DNA of 64,000 nt from assembly GCF_003612565.1 (NCBI RefSeq), contig NZ_RAZG01000005.1:84528-148527 (forward strand). The letters run 5' to 3'. This DNA comes from Roseburia sp. 1XD42-69. GTDB lineage: Bacteria > Bacillota > Clostridia > Lachnospirales > Lachnospiraceae. Positions 8,320-16,337 of this stretch are shown one piece after another; within the stretch, counting starts at the first letter, position 1, and every line of letters starts with the position of its first letter. Below the pieces are notes generated by a model, which had not been told where the DNA came from, ran no database searches, and saw only the letters and a program-made list of their open reading frames with translations. A program made the translations under genes and the position numbers.

Positions 8320-9810
8320 TTAAATGTTTCTTTTATCTTTCCGGGCAATCCGCCACAGGGCGAATTTTCCCGCCGCCACCGCCACCGGAAGGCCCCCTGG
8401 CGCCATTATCCACTGACTGGCAATATACAGGTTTTTTACGCCTTTAACGGTTCCCTTGACCCGAAAAGACTTTACTCCCTTTTTGGTAATAAAGCCCATA
8501 TAGGCTCCGTGGTAAGCATTACAGTACCGTTTATAAGTAACGGGCGTCCAGCAATCCAGAAATTCCATATGGCCTTTCAGTCCCGGAAACTGCGCCAAAA
8601 GCCGTTCCTCTACCGCCTTTACCACCTCCTCCTTTGCCCTCTTATATTCCTTCCCTTCCAGTCCCGTCCAGTAAAAGTATTCCTTGTCAAATTGGGGGAC
8701 ATTTACCTGAAGCACCATTTTTCCCGCCGGGGCAAATCCCGGTTCGTATTCATAGCTTTTCACAGAAATCCGCTCCACCTTCTTTCCTCCCGCCTCAAAA
8801 GGAATACATGGGAAAAAAATAGTTCCTTTCCCCTCATATGCCCCTGCCTCTACATCAAATGCCATCTGCACAGCACTGAAAAGGGGATATTTTTCACTGT
8901 CTGCGTAACAGGATTTCCATTTCCCGTCCATATATTTTTTTCCAATTAGTGTGCCAAACATTTCCATGGTATCCACGGCGGAAATTACATAATCTGCCAA
9001 TACTGTTTTTTTATCCGCCCTTTCAATTCCCACTGCTTTTCCCTTTTCAATCAGAATCCGGGAAACCGGGGTACTGCAGTATAATTTTCCCCCCAGATTC
9101 CGAAAACGTTTTACCATACGGTTTGCCATTGCAAGGGAGCCGCCTTTCGGGATTTCACCGTTACCGGATACAATGGTGGCATAGGACACAAGGAAAGAAC
9201 TTGCAACATAATCTTCTGGCAGATAATCTGTAAACAGGGCTTTCAATGCCGGATGTTTGAACCCCCCGGCCAAATCCTTTAAATCCATGGAGCCATATTC
9301 CTTCATCACCTTTGGCATATCCGCCATAGAAGCCCCCATTCGGATATAATCCCTGATTCCCATAGCATCCATAGGTTTTTCCACCGGCATTTCGCATTTC
9401 AAAGCATATCTCACATGCTGCACAAATTTTTTTATTTCTATTTCGTCCTCAGGGGATATCTTTAAAAGTTCTGCCTGAGTTTTCTCTAAATCCTTCCACA
9501 GCGTTACCTGTGTCCCCCCTGCAATGCTGGTATAAAAAATGTCGCAGTCCGCAAATTCTGTAGATTCCTCTAATGCCCCCACGGTTTCCCATACCCTGCG
9601 CAGACCTGTCCCCGGTTTCGTCCCGGTAAGCCAGTGAATGCAGTTATCAATGTGGCATCCCCTCCGGTTCCACCCCATGCACTCTCCCCCGGCAACAGGA
9701 TTTTTTTCATAGATGTCCACCTCATAACCTGCCAGCCTTCCATAAATTCCCGCTGACAAACCGGCGATGCCGCCTCCTACAATCACAATTTTCTTTTTGT
9801 TTTCACCCAT
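8320..9810 (-). CDS. FAD-dependent oxidoreductase, phytoene desaturase/CrtI-like
   Basis: A two-dinucleotide-binding-domain flavoprotein: KIVIVGGGIAGLSAG at the N-terminus binds the ADP part of FAD, followed by the acidic end DIYEKN, and a C-terminal FAD box around LYIASQWIMAPGGLP. Length near 496 residues is typical for the CrtI/carotenoid isomerase-like group. The start chosen is the ATG at 9810, with AAGGAGG upstream, because longer upstream codons lie within the regulator gene and show no similarity. It overlaps the TetR gene by eight bases and is therefore expressed with it. No other carotenoid genes are in view, so the substrate is unknown; the family also includes enzymes acting on other polyenes or steroids. 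Confidence 0.85.
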   Translation of the reverse strand: MGENKKKIVIVGGGIAGLSAGIYGRLAGYEVDIYEKNPVAGGECMGWNRRGCHIDNCIHWLTGTKPGTGLRRVWETVGALEESTEFADCDIFYTSIAGGTQVTLWKDLEKTQAELLKISPEDEIEIKKFVQHVRYALKCEMPVEKPMDAMGIRDYIRMGASMADMPKVMKEYGSMDLKDLAGGFKHPALKALFTDYLPEDYVASSFLVSYATIVSGNGEIPKGGSLAMANRMVKRFRNLGGKLYCSTPVSRILIEKGKAVGIERADKKTVLADYVISAVDTMEMFGTLIGKKYMDGKWKSCYADSEKYPLFSAVQMAFDVEAGAYEGKGTIFFPCIPFEAGGKKVERISVKSYEYEPGFAPAGKMVLQVNVPQFDKEYFYWTGLEGKEYKRAKEEVVKAVEERLLAQFPGLKGHMEFLDCWTPVTYKRYCNAYHGAYMGFITKKGVKSFRVKGTVKGVKNLYIASQWIMAPGGLPVAVAAGKFALWRIARKDKRNI

Positions 9811-10408
9811 TGTCTTCCTCCTTATCAAACATGTTTTCATCACTCCCCAGCATATCTGCCACCCACTCCGGTTTTGGCAGGGGAATTTCAGGGTGCAGGG
9901 CATACTGTTCCATGATTCCATGTATGGAACACCAGTACATATTTGACAGTGACATTACATCCCCCTCTCGGATACTCCCGTCTTCCTGCCCTGCCTTTAC
10001 CCATTTTTGGCTGTAAGAAACGGTGTCCACGGAAACAGCCAGCTTACGGAGTTTCTCCGGTATGTCCTCAGCCCAGGAAATATGCCCCATAAACACAAAC
10101 ATTTTTGCAATAAAAGGATTCTTCTCCACCTGCAAAAACAGCGTTTTCGTAAATTGATAAAAAAAATCCAGGCCATGCTCAGCCTTAATCTCCATTGGCA
10201 TACGCATTCCCTCAAGGCCGATATTTACCAGCTCTTCCAGCAAAATTTCCTTGGTGGGAAAATAGTGGAACAGCAGTCCTTCGCTAATCCCGGCCTGTCT
10301 GGATATCTGGCTGGTTTTTGTTCCGTAATATCCCCGTTTTACAAACAAATCCAATGTAGCCTTTAAAATTTGTATTCTCCTGGCTTCCTTTTGTTCTTTC
10401 CTTGTCAT
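9803..10408 (-). CDS. TetR/AcrR family transcriptional regulator
   Basis: An N-terminal TetR helix-turn-helix (about residues 8-55: RIQILKATLDLF, GTKTSQISRQAGISEGLL, HYFPTKEILL) with a variable ligand-binding half of about 140 residues. First gene of a two-gene unit with the FAD oxidoreductase. A palindromic site, GAGT-N5-ACTC with flanking TTGA/TCAA, lies about 60 bases upstream and is a plausible operator. The ligand is probably related to the oxidoreductase substrate (inference). Confidence 0.9.
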   Translation of the reverse strand: MTRKEQKEARRIQILKATLDLFVKRGYYGTKTSQISRQAGISEGLLFHYFPTKEILLEELVNIGLEGMRMPMEIKAEHGLDFFYQFTKTLFLQVEKNPFIAKMFVFMGHISWAEDIPEKLRKLAVSVDTVSYSQKWVKAGQEDGSIREGDVMSLSNMYWCSIHGIMEQYALHPEIPLPKPEWVADMLGSDENMFDKEEDNG

Positions 10409-10466
10409 GTTCTGTCTCCTTAACAGTTCCTAAATCTTATTAAAGAGTAACACAGCCCAAAAGAAT

Positions 10467-10487
10467 TTGATAGAGTGTTTTACTCAA
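10467..10487. promoter_or_regulatory. Candidate TetR operator
   Basis: The plus strand has GAGT-GTTTT-ACTC at 10473-10485; read on the minus strand the outer half-sites extend to TTGAGT on one side and ACTC-TA-TCAA on the other. It sits between the divergent TetR gene and the DUF4230 gene, where a TetR-type repressor would bind. Confidence 0.4.
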
Positions 10488-10516
10488 CGAAATTTTCTGA
10501 AGGAAATATATTATCA

Positions 10517-10545
10517 TTGCCGGAGAAAGGATTCATTGGTATAAT
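10517..10545 (+). promoter_or_regulatory. Sigma-A-type promoter of the DUF4230 pair
   Basis: TTGCCG at 10517-10522 and a perfect TATAAT at 10540-10545 are separated by 17 bases, about 28 bases before the first DUF4230 start codon, which has GGGGAGGAG as its ribosome-binding site. Confidence 0.65.
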
Positions 10546-10572
10546 AAATAAAACTGAACCAGGGGAGGAGCC

Positions 10573-11226
10573 ATGATATTTTATAAAAACAATTCAGATA
10601 AAACAGAAAAACCCAGAAAAGGACGCATTTTCCTCTTTGTCCTCTGTGCCGCCCTGATTGCCTTCGGCATCTGGTCAGCAAAAAATACCATCCTGCATAA
10701 AAAAGATTCCTTGAAAGAAAACTTAAGCCAGGCTGTCACCGGGGAGGAGGGCAAAGTTACCACCATAACAAAAGCTTCCCTGGAAAAAGTATTTGAAATC
10801 AACGAATTATCCACAGCGGATTATATTTACAATGCCGTGGCAAGGGCTTACGGGGAGGACGGCGCATCTGTAAAATACTATGTGGCCTACGAAGGAAAAG
10901 TGAAGGCCGGCATCGATTTTGGCAAACTTGATATAAGTATCCATGAGGAAGAAAAACACATTACCATTAAACTTCCCCACATTGAGTTTCAGGAACAGAC
11001 CGTTGACCCCGGCACACTGAAATATATTTTTAAAGACAGGGACAGCCAGCGGGAAGACATACACCAGGAAGCTTTTGAATTATGCGAAAAGGACTTAAAA
11101 GAAAGGCTCCTGCAGGAAAAAGACTTAAAAGAACAGGCGAAAAAAAATGCCCAGGCTGTTGTGCAGGGCCTGGTGGAACCCTGGGTAAAACAGATAGACA
11201 GTGCATACAGCATTACCGTTGAATAA
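10573..11226 (+). CDS. DUF4230 membrane-anchored protein
   Basis: A 217-residue protein with a basic N-terminus, one transmembrane helix at about residues 19-37, and an extracytoplasmic DUF4230 region recognisable by the order of a SxLEK(V)FEINELSTA start, a GKVKAGIDF core followed by conserved beta strands ITIKLPHI, and a long Lys/Glu-rich helix ending with VQGLVEPW. Function of the family is unknown. One of the few plus-strand genes here; a second DUF4230 gene follows after 12 bases, so the two products may work together at the cell surface. Confidence 0.8.
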   Translation: MIFYKNNSDKTEKPRKGRIFLFVLCAALIAFGIWSAKNTILHKKDSLKENLSQAVTGEEGKVTTITKASLEKVFEINELSTADYIYNAVARAYGEDGASVKYYVAYEGKVKAGIDFGKLDISIHEEEKHITIKLPHIEFQEQTVDPGTLKYIFKDRDSQREDIHQEAFELCEKDLKERLLQEKDLKEQAKKNAQAVVQGLVEPWVKQIDSAYSITVE

Positions 11227-11238
11227 CCGGAGGTACAT

Positions 11239-11892
11239 ATGTCAATGAAACAAATGATAACAAAAATACTGGTTCTCGCCCTCCTTTGTGGTCTTTTTAC
11301 ACCTTTTTGGGGCTGCGGAAAAGACAAAACCCAGACAGAGATTCCCATTGAGACGGAAGAATCACAAAGACAGCTTAAGGCGCCTTCCCCGGACATTTCC
11401 CAAATCCGATCCATCTGTGAGCTTGCCACCCTGGAATGTTACTATCACAATGTGGCAATCTCCACAAAGGAAAAGGGACAGGGCCTTTCCCATATCGGGG
11501 AAAAGGACAGGGAATTCTGGATTGAATACAGCGGAGTTGCCAAGCTGGGAATCAATATGGCAAAAGTCAGCATGGAAATACAGAATAAGGATATTGTGAT
11601 TACCATTCCAAAAGCACAACTCTTAGGCCTATCTGACTATACCTTTTCCCCGGACAGTTATATTTCGGAAGATGACGGTATTAACAAGAACCCTATTACA
11701 CCGGAAAACCAGACCCAGGCCGTTGCATGGGCCCAGGAAGATATCAGTCAGCAGTTTTCAAAAGACGATGCCATGCTCATGCGGGCACAGGAGCGGGCCA
11801 AAAGCCTGATTGAAAATTATATTCAACAGTTGAGTGAGATATGGGAAACGGATTATCAGATTACATGGGTTTATGAGGACAACGCTTCTTAA
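11239..11892 (+). CDS. DUF4230 protein, probable lipoprotein
   Basis: Same length and the same domain plan as the preceding gene (IRSICELATLECYYHN, AKLGINMAKVSMEI, ITIPKAQLLG, long C-terminal helix). The N-terminus differs: a hydrophobic segment ends in FWGC at about residue 28 (GCGKD follows), which looks like a lipobox, although the residues before Cys are not ideal. Ribosome-binding site GGAGG precedes the ATG; a second in-frame Met lies at codon 3. Tandem duplication with one membrane-anchored and one lipidated copy is the simplest reading. Confidence 0.78.
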   Translation: MSMKQMITKILVLALLCGLFTPFWGCGKDKTQTEIPIETEESQRQLKAPSPDISQIRSICELATLECYYHNVAISTKEKGQGLSHIGEKDREFWIEYSGVAKLGINMAKVSMEIQNKDIVITIPKAQLLGLSDYTFSPDSYISEDDGINKNPITPENQTQAVAWAQEDISQQFSKDDAMLMRAQERAKSLIENYIQQLSEIWETDYQITWVYEDNAS

Positions 11893-11905
11893 AAAGGGGG
11901 AAAAG

Positions 11906-12360
11906 ATGATTAGGGTAAGGCCATATAAAGACACAGATGCTGATACTATATTATCCTGGTGTAAAGACGAAAAATCCTTTTATCAGTGGACAGCGGGAGT
12001 ACTTGGGAATTATCCCATTACACATAGAGAATTTGGCTTTGTTGAATCTCTGATGCCTTTCACCGCATTTGACGAATCAGAAATTTAGGCTTTTTTACAC
12101 TGAGAAATCCCAATGAATCCCTTGACGAATTACGATTTGGATTTGTTATTGTAAATCCTCTCAGCCGGGGAAAAGGCTACGGAAAGGCAATGCTTACTTT
12201 GGGCCTAAAATTTGTATTTGAAATATATGGCGCCAAACGGGCTTCTCTGGGGGGCTTTGAAAATAATCTCACCGCTTATTATTGCTATAAAGCGGTTGGA
12301 TTTAAAGACGTGATTTCTGATGCAGCTGACACATATACATCCTCCAATCTGTTAGTGTAA
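11906..12360 (+). pseudogene. GNAT family N-acetyltransferase broken by a one-base deletion
   Basis: The frame from the ATG at 11906 (GGGGGAAAAG upstream) encodes IRVRPYKDTDADTILSWC and continues to ESEI, then stops at a TAG near 12086. Adding one base after ATT restores the phase to read V-G-F-F-T-L-R-N-P and continues through the acetyl-CoA loop RGKGYGKAML, FENNLTAYYCYKAVGF, to a TAA at 12360. The total length of 455 bases is one short of a full codon multiple. This is either a recent inactivating mutation or a sequencing error; the rest of the fold is intact. Its start lies about 13 bases after the second DUF4230 gene. Confidence 0.8.
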
Positions 12361-12368
12361 CCTTACAC

Positions 12369-13070
12369 TTAACTACTTAAATCTTTCACAACCTCCCCCG
12401 CCGCAATCAGCCCGGCCACAGAGGGCACAAAAGCCACGCTGCCGGGAACGGGCCTTTCTTTTATCTGGGAATCTTTCTGGGGTTTTATGGGCTGTTCGGT
12501 GGAATACACAACTTTTAACCTGGAAATCCCCCTCTTTCTGCATTCCCGGCGCATCACTTTAGCCAAGGGACATATAGAGGTTTCATAGATATCCGCCACT
12601 TGAAACTTTGTAGGATCTAACTTATTTCCTGCCCCCATACAGCTAATAACAGGCACATTACACTCCTTTGCCTGCACAATTATCTGAAGTTTCGCCGTAA
12701 CCGTATCCACGGCGTCCACCACATAGGAATACTCCCTGAAATCAAATTCATGGGCATTTTCCGGCAGATAAAAGCATTTTCTGACCTCCACTTTGGCATC
12801 CGGGTTGATTTCCAGGATACGTTCACGCATCACATTTACCTTGTACTGTCCCACTGTCTTTTTCGTGGCGATAATCTGCCTGTTTATATTGGTAAGGCAT
12901 ACTTTATCATCATCAATCAATACAAATGACCCTATTCCAGTTCTGGCCAATGCTTCCGCCGTATGGCCCCCCACTCCCCCAATGCCAAAAACTGCCACTT
13001 TGGCATCAGACAATTTTTTCATATTGTCTTTTCCCAGCAAAAGCTGGCTTCTGGAAAATTGATTTAACAT
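12369..13070 (-). CDS. tcdA: tRNA threonylcarbamoyladenosine dehydratase (TcdA)
   Basis: A ThiF/E1-like adenylating enzyme of 233 residues that cyclises t6A to ct6A at position 37 of ANN-decoding tRNAs. Visible are FGIGGVGGHTAEALARTGIG (nucleotide-binding glycine loop), DDDKVCLTNINRQ, the DAVDTVTAK segment and CMGAGNKLDPTKF, which is typical of TcdA/YgdL. It overlaps nothing but ends convergently, nine bases from the GNAT pseudogene. Next upstream on the same strand is an ArsC/Spx-like gene, 12 bases away. Confidence 0.9.
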   Translation of the reverse strand: MLNQFSRSQLLLGKDNMKKLSDAKVAVFGIGGVGGHTAEALARTGIGSFVLIDDDKVCLTNINRQIIATKKTVGQYKVNVMRERILEINPDAKVEVRKCFYLPENAHEFDFREYSYVVDAVDTVTAKLQIIVQAKECNVPVISCMGAGNKLDPTKFQVADIYETSICPLAKVMRRECRKRGISRLKVVYSTEQPIKPQKDSQIKERPVPGSVAFVPSVAGLIAAGEVVKDLSS

Positions 13071-13082
13071 CTAATCACCTGC

Positions 13083-13442
13083 CTATTTTTCCAAAATGTC
13101 TTCCCACTGTTCCTGGCGAAATCCCGGGAACACACCCTTTTCTGCCACCAGCAAAGGACGTTTCACCAGCATCCCGTCTGTAGACAACAACTGGTACTGT
13201 TCCTCTTCACTCATTTCAGGAATCCTGTCCTTTAACTTCATCTCTTTGTAGAGAATCCCGCTGGTGTTAAAAAATTTCTTTAAGGGAAGCCCGCTTTTTT
13301 CATGCCACTGCTTGAGCTCCTCCACTGTGGGATTTTTTTCTTTGATGGGACGTATCTCTACATCATACCCCATTTCTTCCACCCACTTTAAGGCTTTTTT
13401 ACAGGTGGTACATTTCTCATAACATAATATCACTGGTTTCAT
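13083..13442 (-). CDS. ArsC/Spx-family protein
   Basis: A 119-residue thioredoxin-fold protein. CYEKCTTCKKALKW at residues 7-20 carries the family CxxC redox pair, and the mid-region KKFFNTSGILYKEM plus the tail LLSTDGMLVKRPLLV match the YffB/ArsC-like group whose arginine-containing LVKRP loop binds the substrate anion. Classical arsenate reductases act with glutaredoxin; many members without an ars operon have no proven role. No ars genes are nearby, so a general thiol-redox function is equally likely. Confidence 0.85.
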   Translation of the reverse strand: MKPVILCYEKCTTCKKALKWVEEMGYDVEIRPIKEKNPTVEELKQWHEKSGLPLKKFFNTSGILYKEMKLKDRIPEMSEEEQYQLLSTDGMLVKRPLLVAEKGVFPGFRQEQWEDILEK

Positions 13443-13453
13443 ATTTTTTCCTC

Positions 13454-13657
13454 CTAGAAAGATTCTATATAAAGTTCATCCTGACAGCTTCTCCCCTGAT
13501 TTTTCAGCAACAGCTTATATTCATCGTAAGGCTCCATGTCTATCCCTGTTTGCAATAAGATAATCGATGCAAAACATCCCGGTGTACCGGAAGACATCTT
13601 GCGAAGATTCCAATCCAGATACTGCATATCCTGTATTTCAAGTATTATGTCATTCAT
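13454..13657 (-). pseudogene. Remnant of a HipA-like kinase
   Basis: The open frame of 67 codons starts with ATGA overlap at the sugar-kinase stop. Its N-terminal part WNLRKMSSGTPGCF resembles the start of HipA-like kinases (WN.R..SSGT.G). In another frame, at 13568-13530 on the same strand, the bases encode IDYLIANRDRHGA, which is the catalytic-loop motif (N-x-DRH) of HipA kinases, followed soon by a stop. Original-frame residues then resume as PYDEYKLLLKNQGRSCQ. The pieces are too close together for an intact protein, so the gene has suffered internal deletions and frameshifts. Whether the surviving small peptide is made is unknown. Confidence 0.55.
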
Positions 13658-14586
13658 TTCATACGCCCTCTCACAAAATCAAGCGCCAGCGCCACCGCCC
13701 CCATAACCGGGGGCACGTCAGGAATCACCGCATAAGCCCCCGGTGCTGTTTCCCGGAGGGATGAAAGATAGGCATCCACCAAAAGGGGCTCTTTCGTCTG
13801 AAATAAACTGCCGATTAACACTGCAGGCACAGCCTCTTCACACATATGAAGCCTTTTTAAAACGGCGGCGGCATACTTCCCCTCCTCATATCCCATCTGG
13901 GAAATAAGGCTCCCGGAGACAGCATCCCCCTCTTTTGCCAGGGAAAACACCGCAATGGGAATCCGGTACTTCTGCTCCTTTGTGATTTTGCCCTGATTTA
14001 ATATCTCACATACTTCATCCATAGTGCATACGTCAAAAATGGAGGGCATCACTTCCTCCAGCCTGGTTTTCTCCCAGGTTCCCTCCTGGGAGCGGAAAGC
14101 GAAGTGCAGCGCCTTGCGGTACAAGTCTCCCCCTCCTCCCAAATTTCCTGTCTCAAAGTAGAGATTGCGGAGGGCCAATTCCTGCCCGGCCCTGTTTCTC
14201 CCTGCATGTCCCGCTCCCGTGCCGCAGATAGAAACCACGCCCACATTGTCTTTTGTTCCTGCCCGAAGCCCAAGCCAGGTATCGTTTACAATATGAAATA
14301 CAGCATCCCCCATAATCTCTTTTACAGCAGGTTTAAGAATCCGAAAATCCTCCGGACCGTCTGCCCCGGAAATGCCAAACAAAGCGTTTGTAATATCTTT
14401 TTTTGAAAGCCCTGCCCCATCTAACCCCTCCAAAACAGCAGTTTCCATAGATTTTTTAGCCGCATCAATCCCGCAGACCTGATGGTTTCCAGGCCCTCCA
14501 AATCCCTTTGCCAGAATATTTCCCTTTTCGTCAGACACAAAACAGGCCGTCTTGCTCCCTCCTACGTCCACACCAAGCACATACAT
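13654..14586 (-). CDS. BadF/BadG/BcrA/BcrD-type sugar kinase (N-acetylglucosamine kinase-like)
   Basis: An ASKHA-fold kinase of 310 residues: phosphate-1 loop VLGVDVGGSKTACFV, connect and phosphate-2 region around GVVSICGTGAGHAG, a GNLGGGGDLYRKAL segment typical of bacterial GlcNAc/glucosamine kinases, and adenosine motif near AVLIGSLFQ. It lies 12 bases downstream of a broken GH4 6-phospho-glycosidase gene, and the two once formed a sugar-use operon. The likely reaction is ATP-dependent phosphorylation of an amino sugar released in the cytoplasm. Confidence 0.82.
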   Translation of the reverse strand: MYVLGVDVGGSKTACFVSDEKGNILAKGFGGPGNHQVCGIDAAKKSMETAVLEGLDGAGLSKKDITNALFGISGADGPEDFRILKPAVKEIMGDAVFHIVNDTWLGLRAGTKDNVGVVSICGTGAGHAGRNRAGQELALRNLYFETGNLGGGGDLYRKALHFAFRSQEGTWEKTRLEEVMPSIFDVCTMDEVCEILNQGKITKEQKYRIPIAVFSLAKEGDAVSGSLISQMGYEEGKYAAAVLKRLHMCEEAVPAVLIGSLFQTKEPLLVDAYLSSLRETAPGAYAVIPDVPPVMGAVALALDFVRGRMK

Positions 14587-14598
14587 AAAAACCCCCCT

Positions 14599-15887
14599 TT
14601 ACCCCGGGAAAAATGCCGGAAGATATTCCCTGTTTGCCTCAAGCATTTCCTCAAGGGCCCCTTTTGCATCCACGGCGTCATGTACCAGAGGATGATTTAA
14701 AAACGCCAGAAACGCTTTGTTTCTGTCACCGGAAAGAGCGGCTTCAATGGTAAAATTTTCATAAGATTTTACCTGGCAGATAAGCCCTAATACTTCCCTT
14801 GGAACCTGGGTATCCCTTAAAGGTTTCGCCCCATCTTTTCCAATGACACAGTTGGTCTCTATCACAGCATCCTCCAAAAGCTGGGGAATAAGCCCCTGGT
14901 TCTGCACATCCACAACCTGCACATCTTTTGTGTCATTATATATGCTGTCAATAAGATTAATTGCCGCCTGGGAATATCTTGCGCCGCCCCGCTTGGAAAG
15001 GGCTTCTGGTTTCTCTTTTAAATTTTCGTCCTGATATTTTAAAAACAGCTCCTGCTCCACCTTTTTCACCTGATTTGCCCTTGTTCCTAAAAGCCCTAGA
15101 GCCTGCTGCCTCTCCTCATGAAACATCTTTTTTTCTAGGTAAAAATATTGAAGATAGGGGGAAAGCATACATCCCAGGGCTTTTGCAATCTCGTCCATCT
15201 CCTCATTTTTTTCTATATTTTTTACCACGCTCTCACGGTTAAAAACATTAAGCACATCTTTTATTCTGTCTTCCCCCGAAAGATAGGCATGGTTCATCAC
15301 GCTTAAATGGTTCAGGCCGATAAAACGGCAGTCAAGGTCCTCCGGATCTGCCCCCAGGCGGTTTGCCGCATCATACTGCATATTAATAGAGCAATTGCAA
15401 AGACCGATACATTTCACATTTGTGTACTTTAAAACTGCCTCTGTAATAATCCCCGACGGATTGGTAAAATTAATAAGCCATGCCTCCGGGCACAATTTTT
15501 CTATGTCTTTACAGATATCAAGAATGACAGGAATCGTGCGGAGGGCTTTCAAACACCCGCCGATTCCTGTCCAATCATTCCGTATTTTAAAGGAATCCGC
15601 TCATCCCTCTCCCTTGCGTCAAGTCCTCCCACCCGAATCTGGGTAATGATAAAATCCGCCCCAAAAAGGGCTTCTTTTCTGTCTAAAGTCCCCTTCACTT
15701 CTATGGACAATCCTGCCTTTTTTATCATACGCCTGGTAAACTCCGTGTTAATGAAAAGTTTTTCCCTTCCCATTTCAATGTCTGCCAAAACCACCTCTGT
15801 TATGGGAAGTGATTTTTGATGATTTATCACTCCCTCAATTAACTCCGGTGTATAACTGCTTCCCCCTCCGATGACCACAAGTTTCAT
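14599..15887 (-). pseudogene. GH4 6-phospho-beta-glucosidase split by a small deletion
   Basis: An NAD- and divalent-metal-dependent glycosidase that hydrolyses 6-phosphorylated disaccharides. The front part (ATG near 15887, preceded by AGGGG) has LVVIGGGSSYTPEL for NAD binding and ends in GQESAGV followed by a stop at about 15549. The second part resumes in another frame with KALRTIPVILDI and carries LINFTNPSG, the metal Cys in IGLCN, and the His in GLNHLS through to a normal C-terminus at 14599. Intact members read GQE-x-x-G-x-G-G-F-x-K-A-L-R-T at this point, so roughly ten bases are missing between GGTGT and TTGAAAGCC. A TTG there might start the second part, but both catalytic halves are needed in one chain. 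Confidence 0.8.
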
Positions 15888-15964
15888 TGCCATTTTCCCC
15901 TTTCTGTTCCTTTTAACTAGCATACCATCTTTGGGAAAAATTGCAACTTTTTTGTTCATCTTTA

Positions 15965-16278
15965 TTATATTTTACCGCTTCTCCCCTCCGCCTCCGACTT
16001 TCCCAAAAGGTAGAGAAACGCAATGGCATCCCCCGCCAGAATATGGCAGTTATTCCGGTATTTCACCTCACAGAGAATCTTTTCCCGGGGCAAATTTGCC
16101 ACCACATCCACCTCTTTCCGGTTATCCTTGGCCTCCCTGAAATATCCAAGCTGTGCCGTGCTTCCCTGGTAAGCGGATTCTGTTGCAGCCAGGCGGATAT
16201 CCTTTCTGCTGTCATAGATAACCTTCATCCACAAGCTTTAAAATGGGATTGTCAAATGTAGCATACAAAATATTCCTG
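15965..16278 (-). pseudogene. Remnant of an AAA ATPase with DUF4143 domain
   Basis: Two pieces of the same type of prokaryotic ATPase lie in different frames. RNILYATFDNPILKLVDEG (16278 to about 16220) matches the segment after the P-loop region, and from about 16210 the frame reads LAATESAYQGSTAQLGYFRE, then KEVDVVANLPREKILCEVKYR, the C-terminal nuclease-like end of DUF4143 proteins. Everything in between is lost. These ATPases are frequent, fast-decaying accessory genes. A second copy remnant is at 49975-50565. Confidence 0.65.
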
Positions 16279-16337
16279 GGATTTTATATTATAGCAACTG
16301 CTTTCTAAAAAATGCAAGTAACCTTACTGTTTTCCCG

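Noticed and set aside
9811..9921. Longer N-terminus for the FAD oxidoreductase
   Set aside because: The extra 37 codons lie in the TetR gene and precede the FAD glycine loop with no similarity; the ATG at 9810 has its own RBS.
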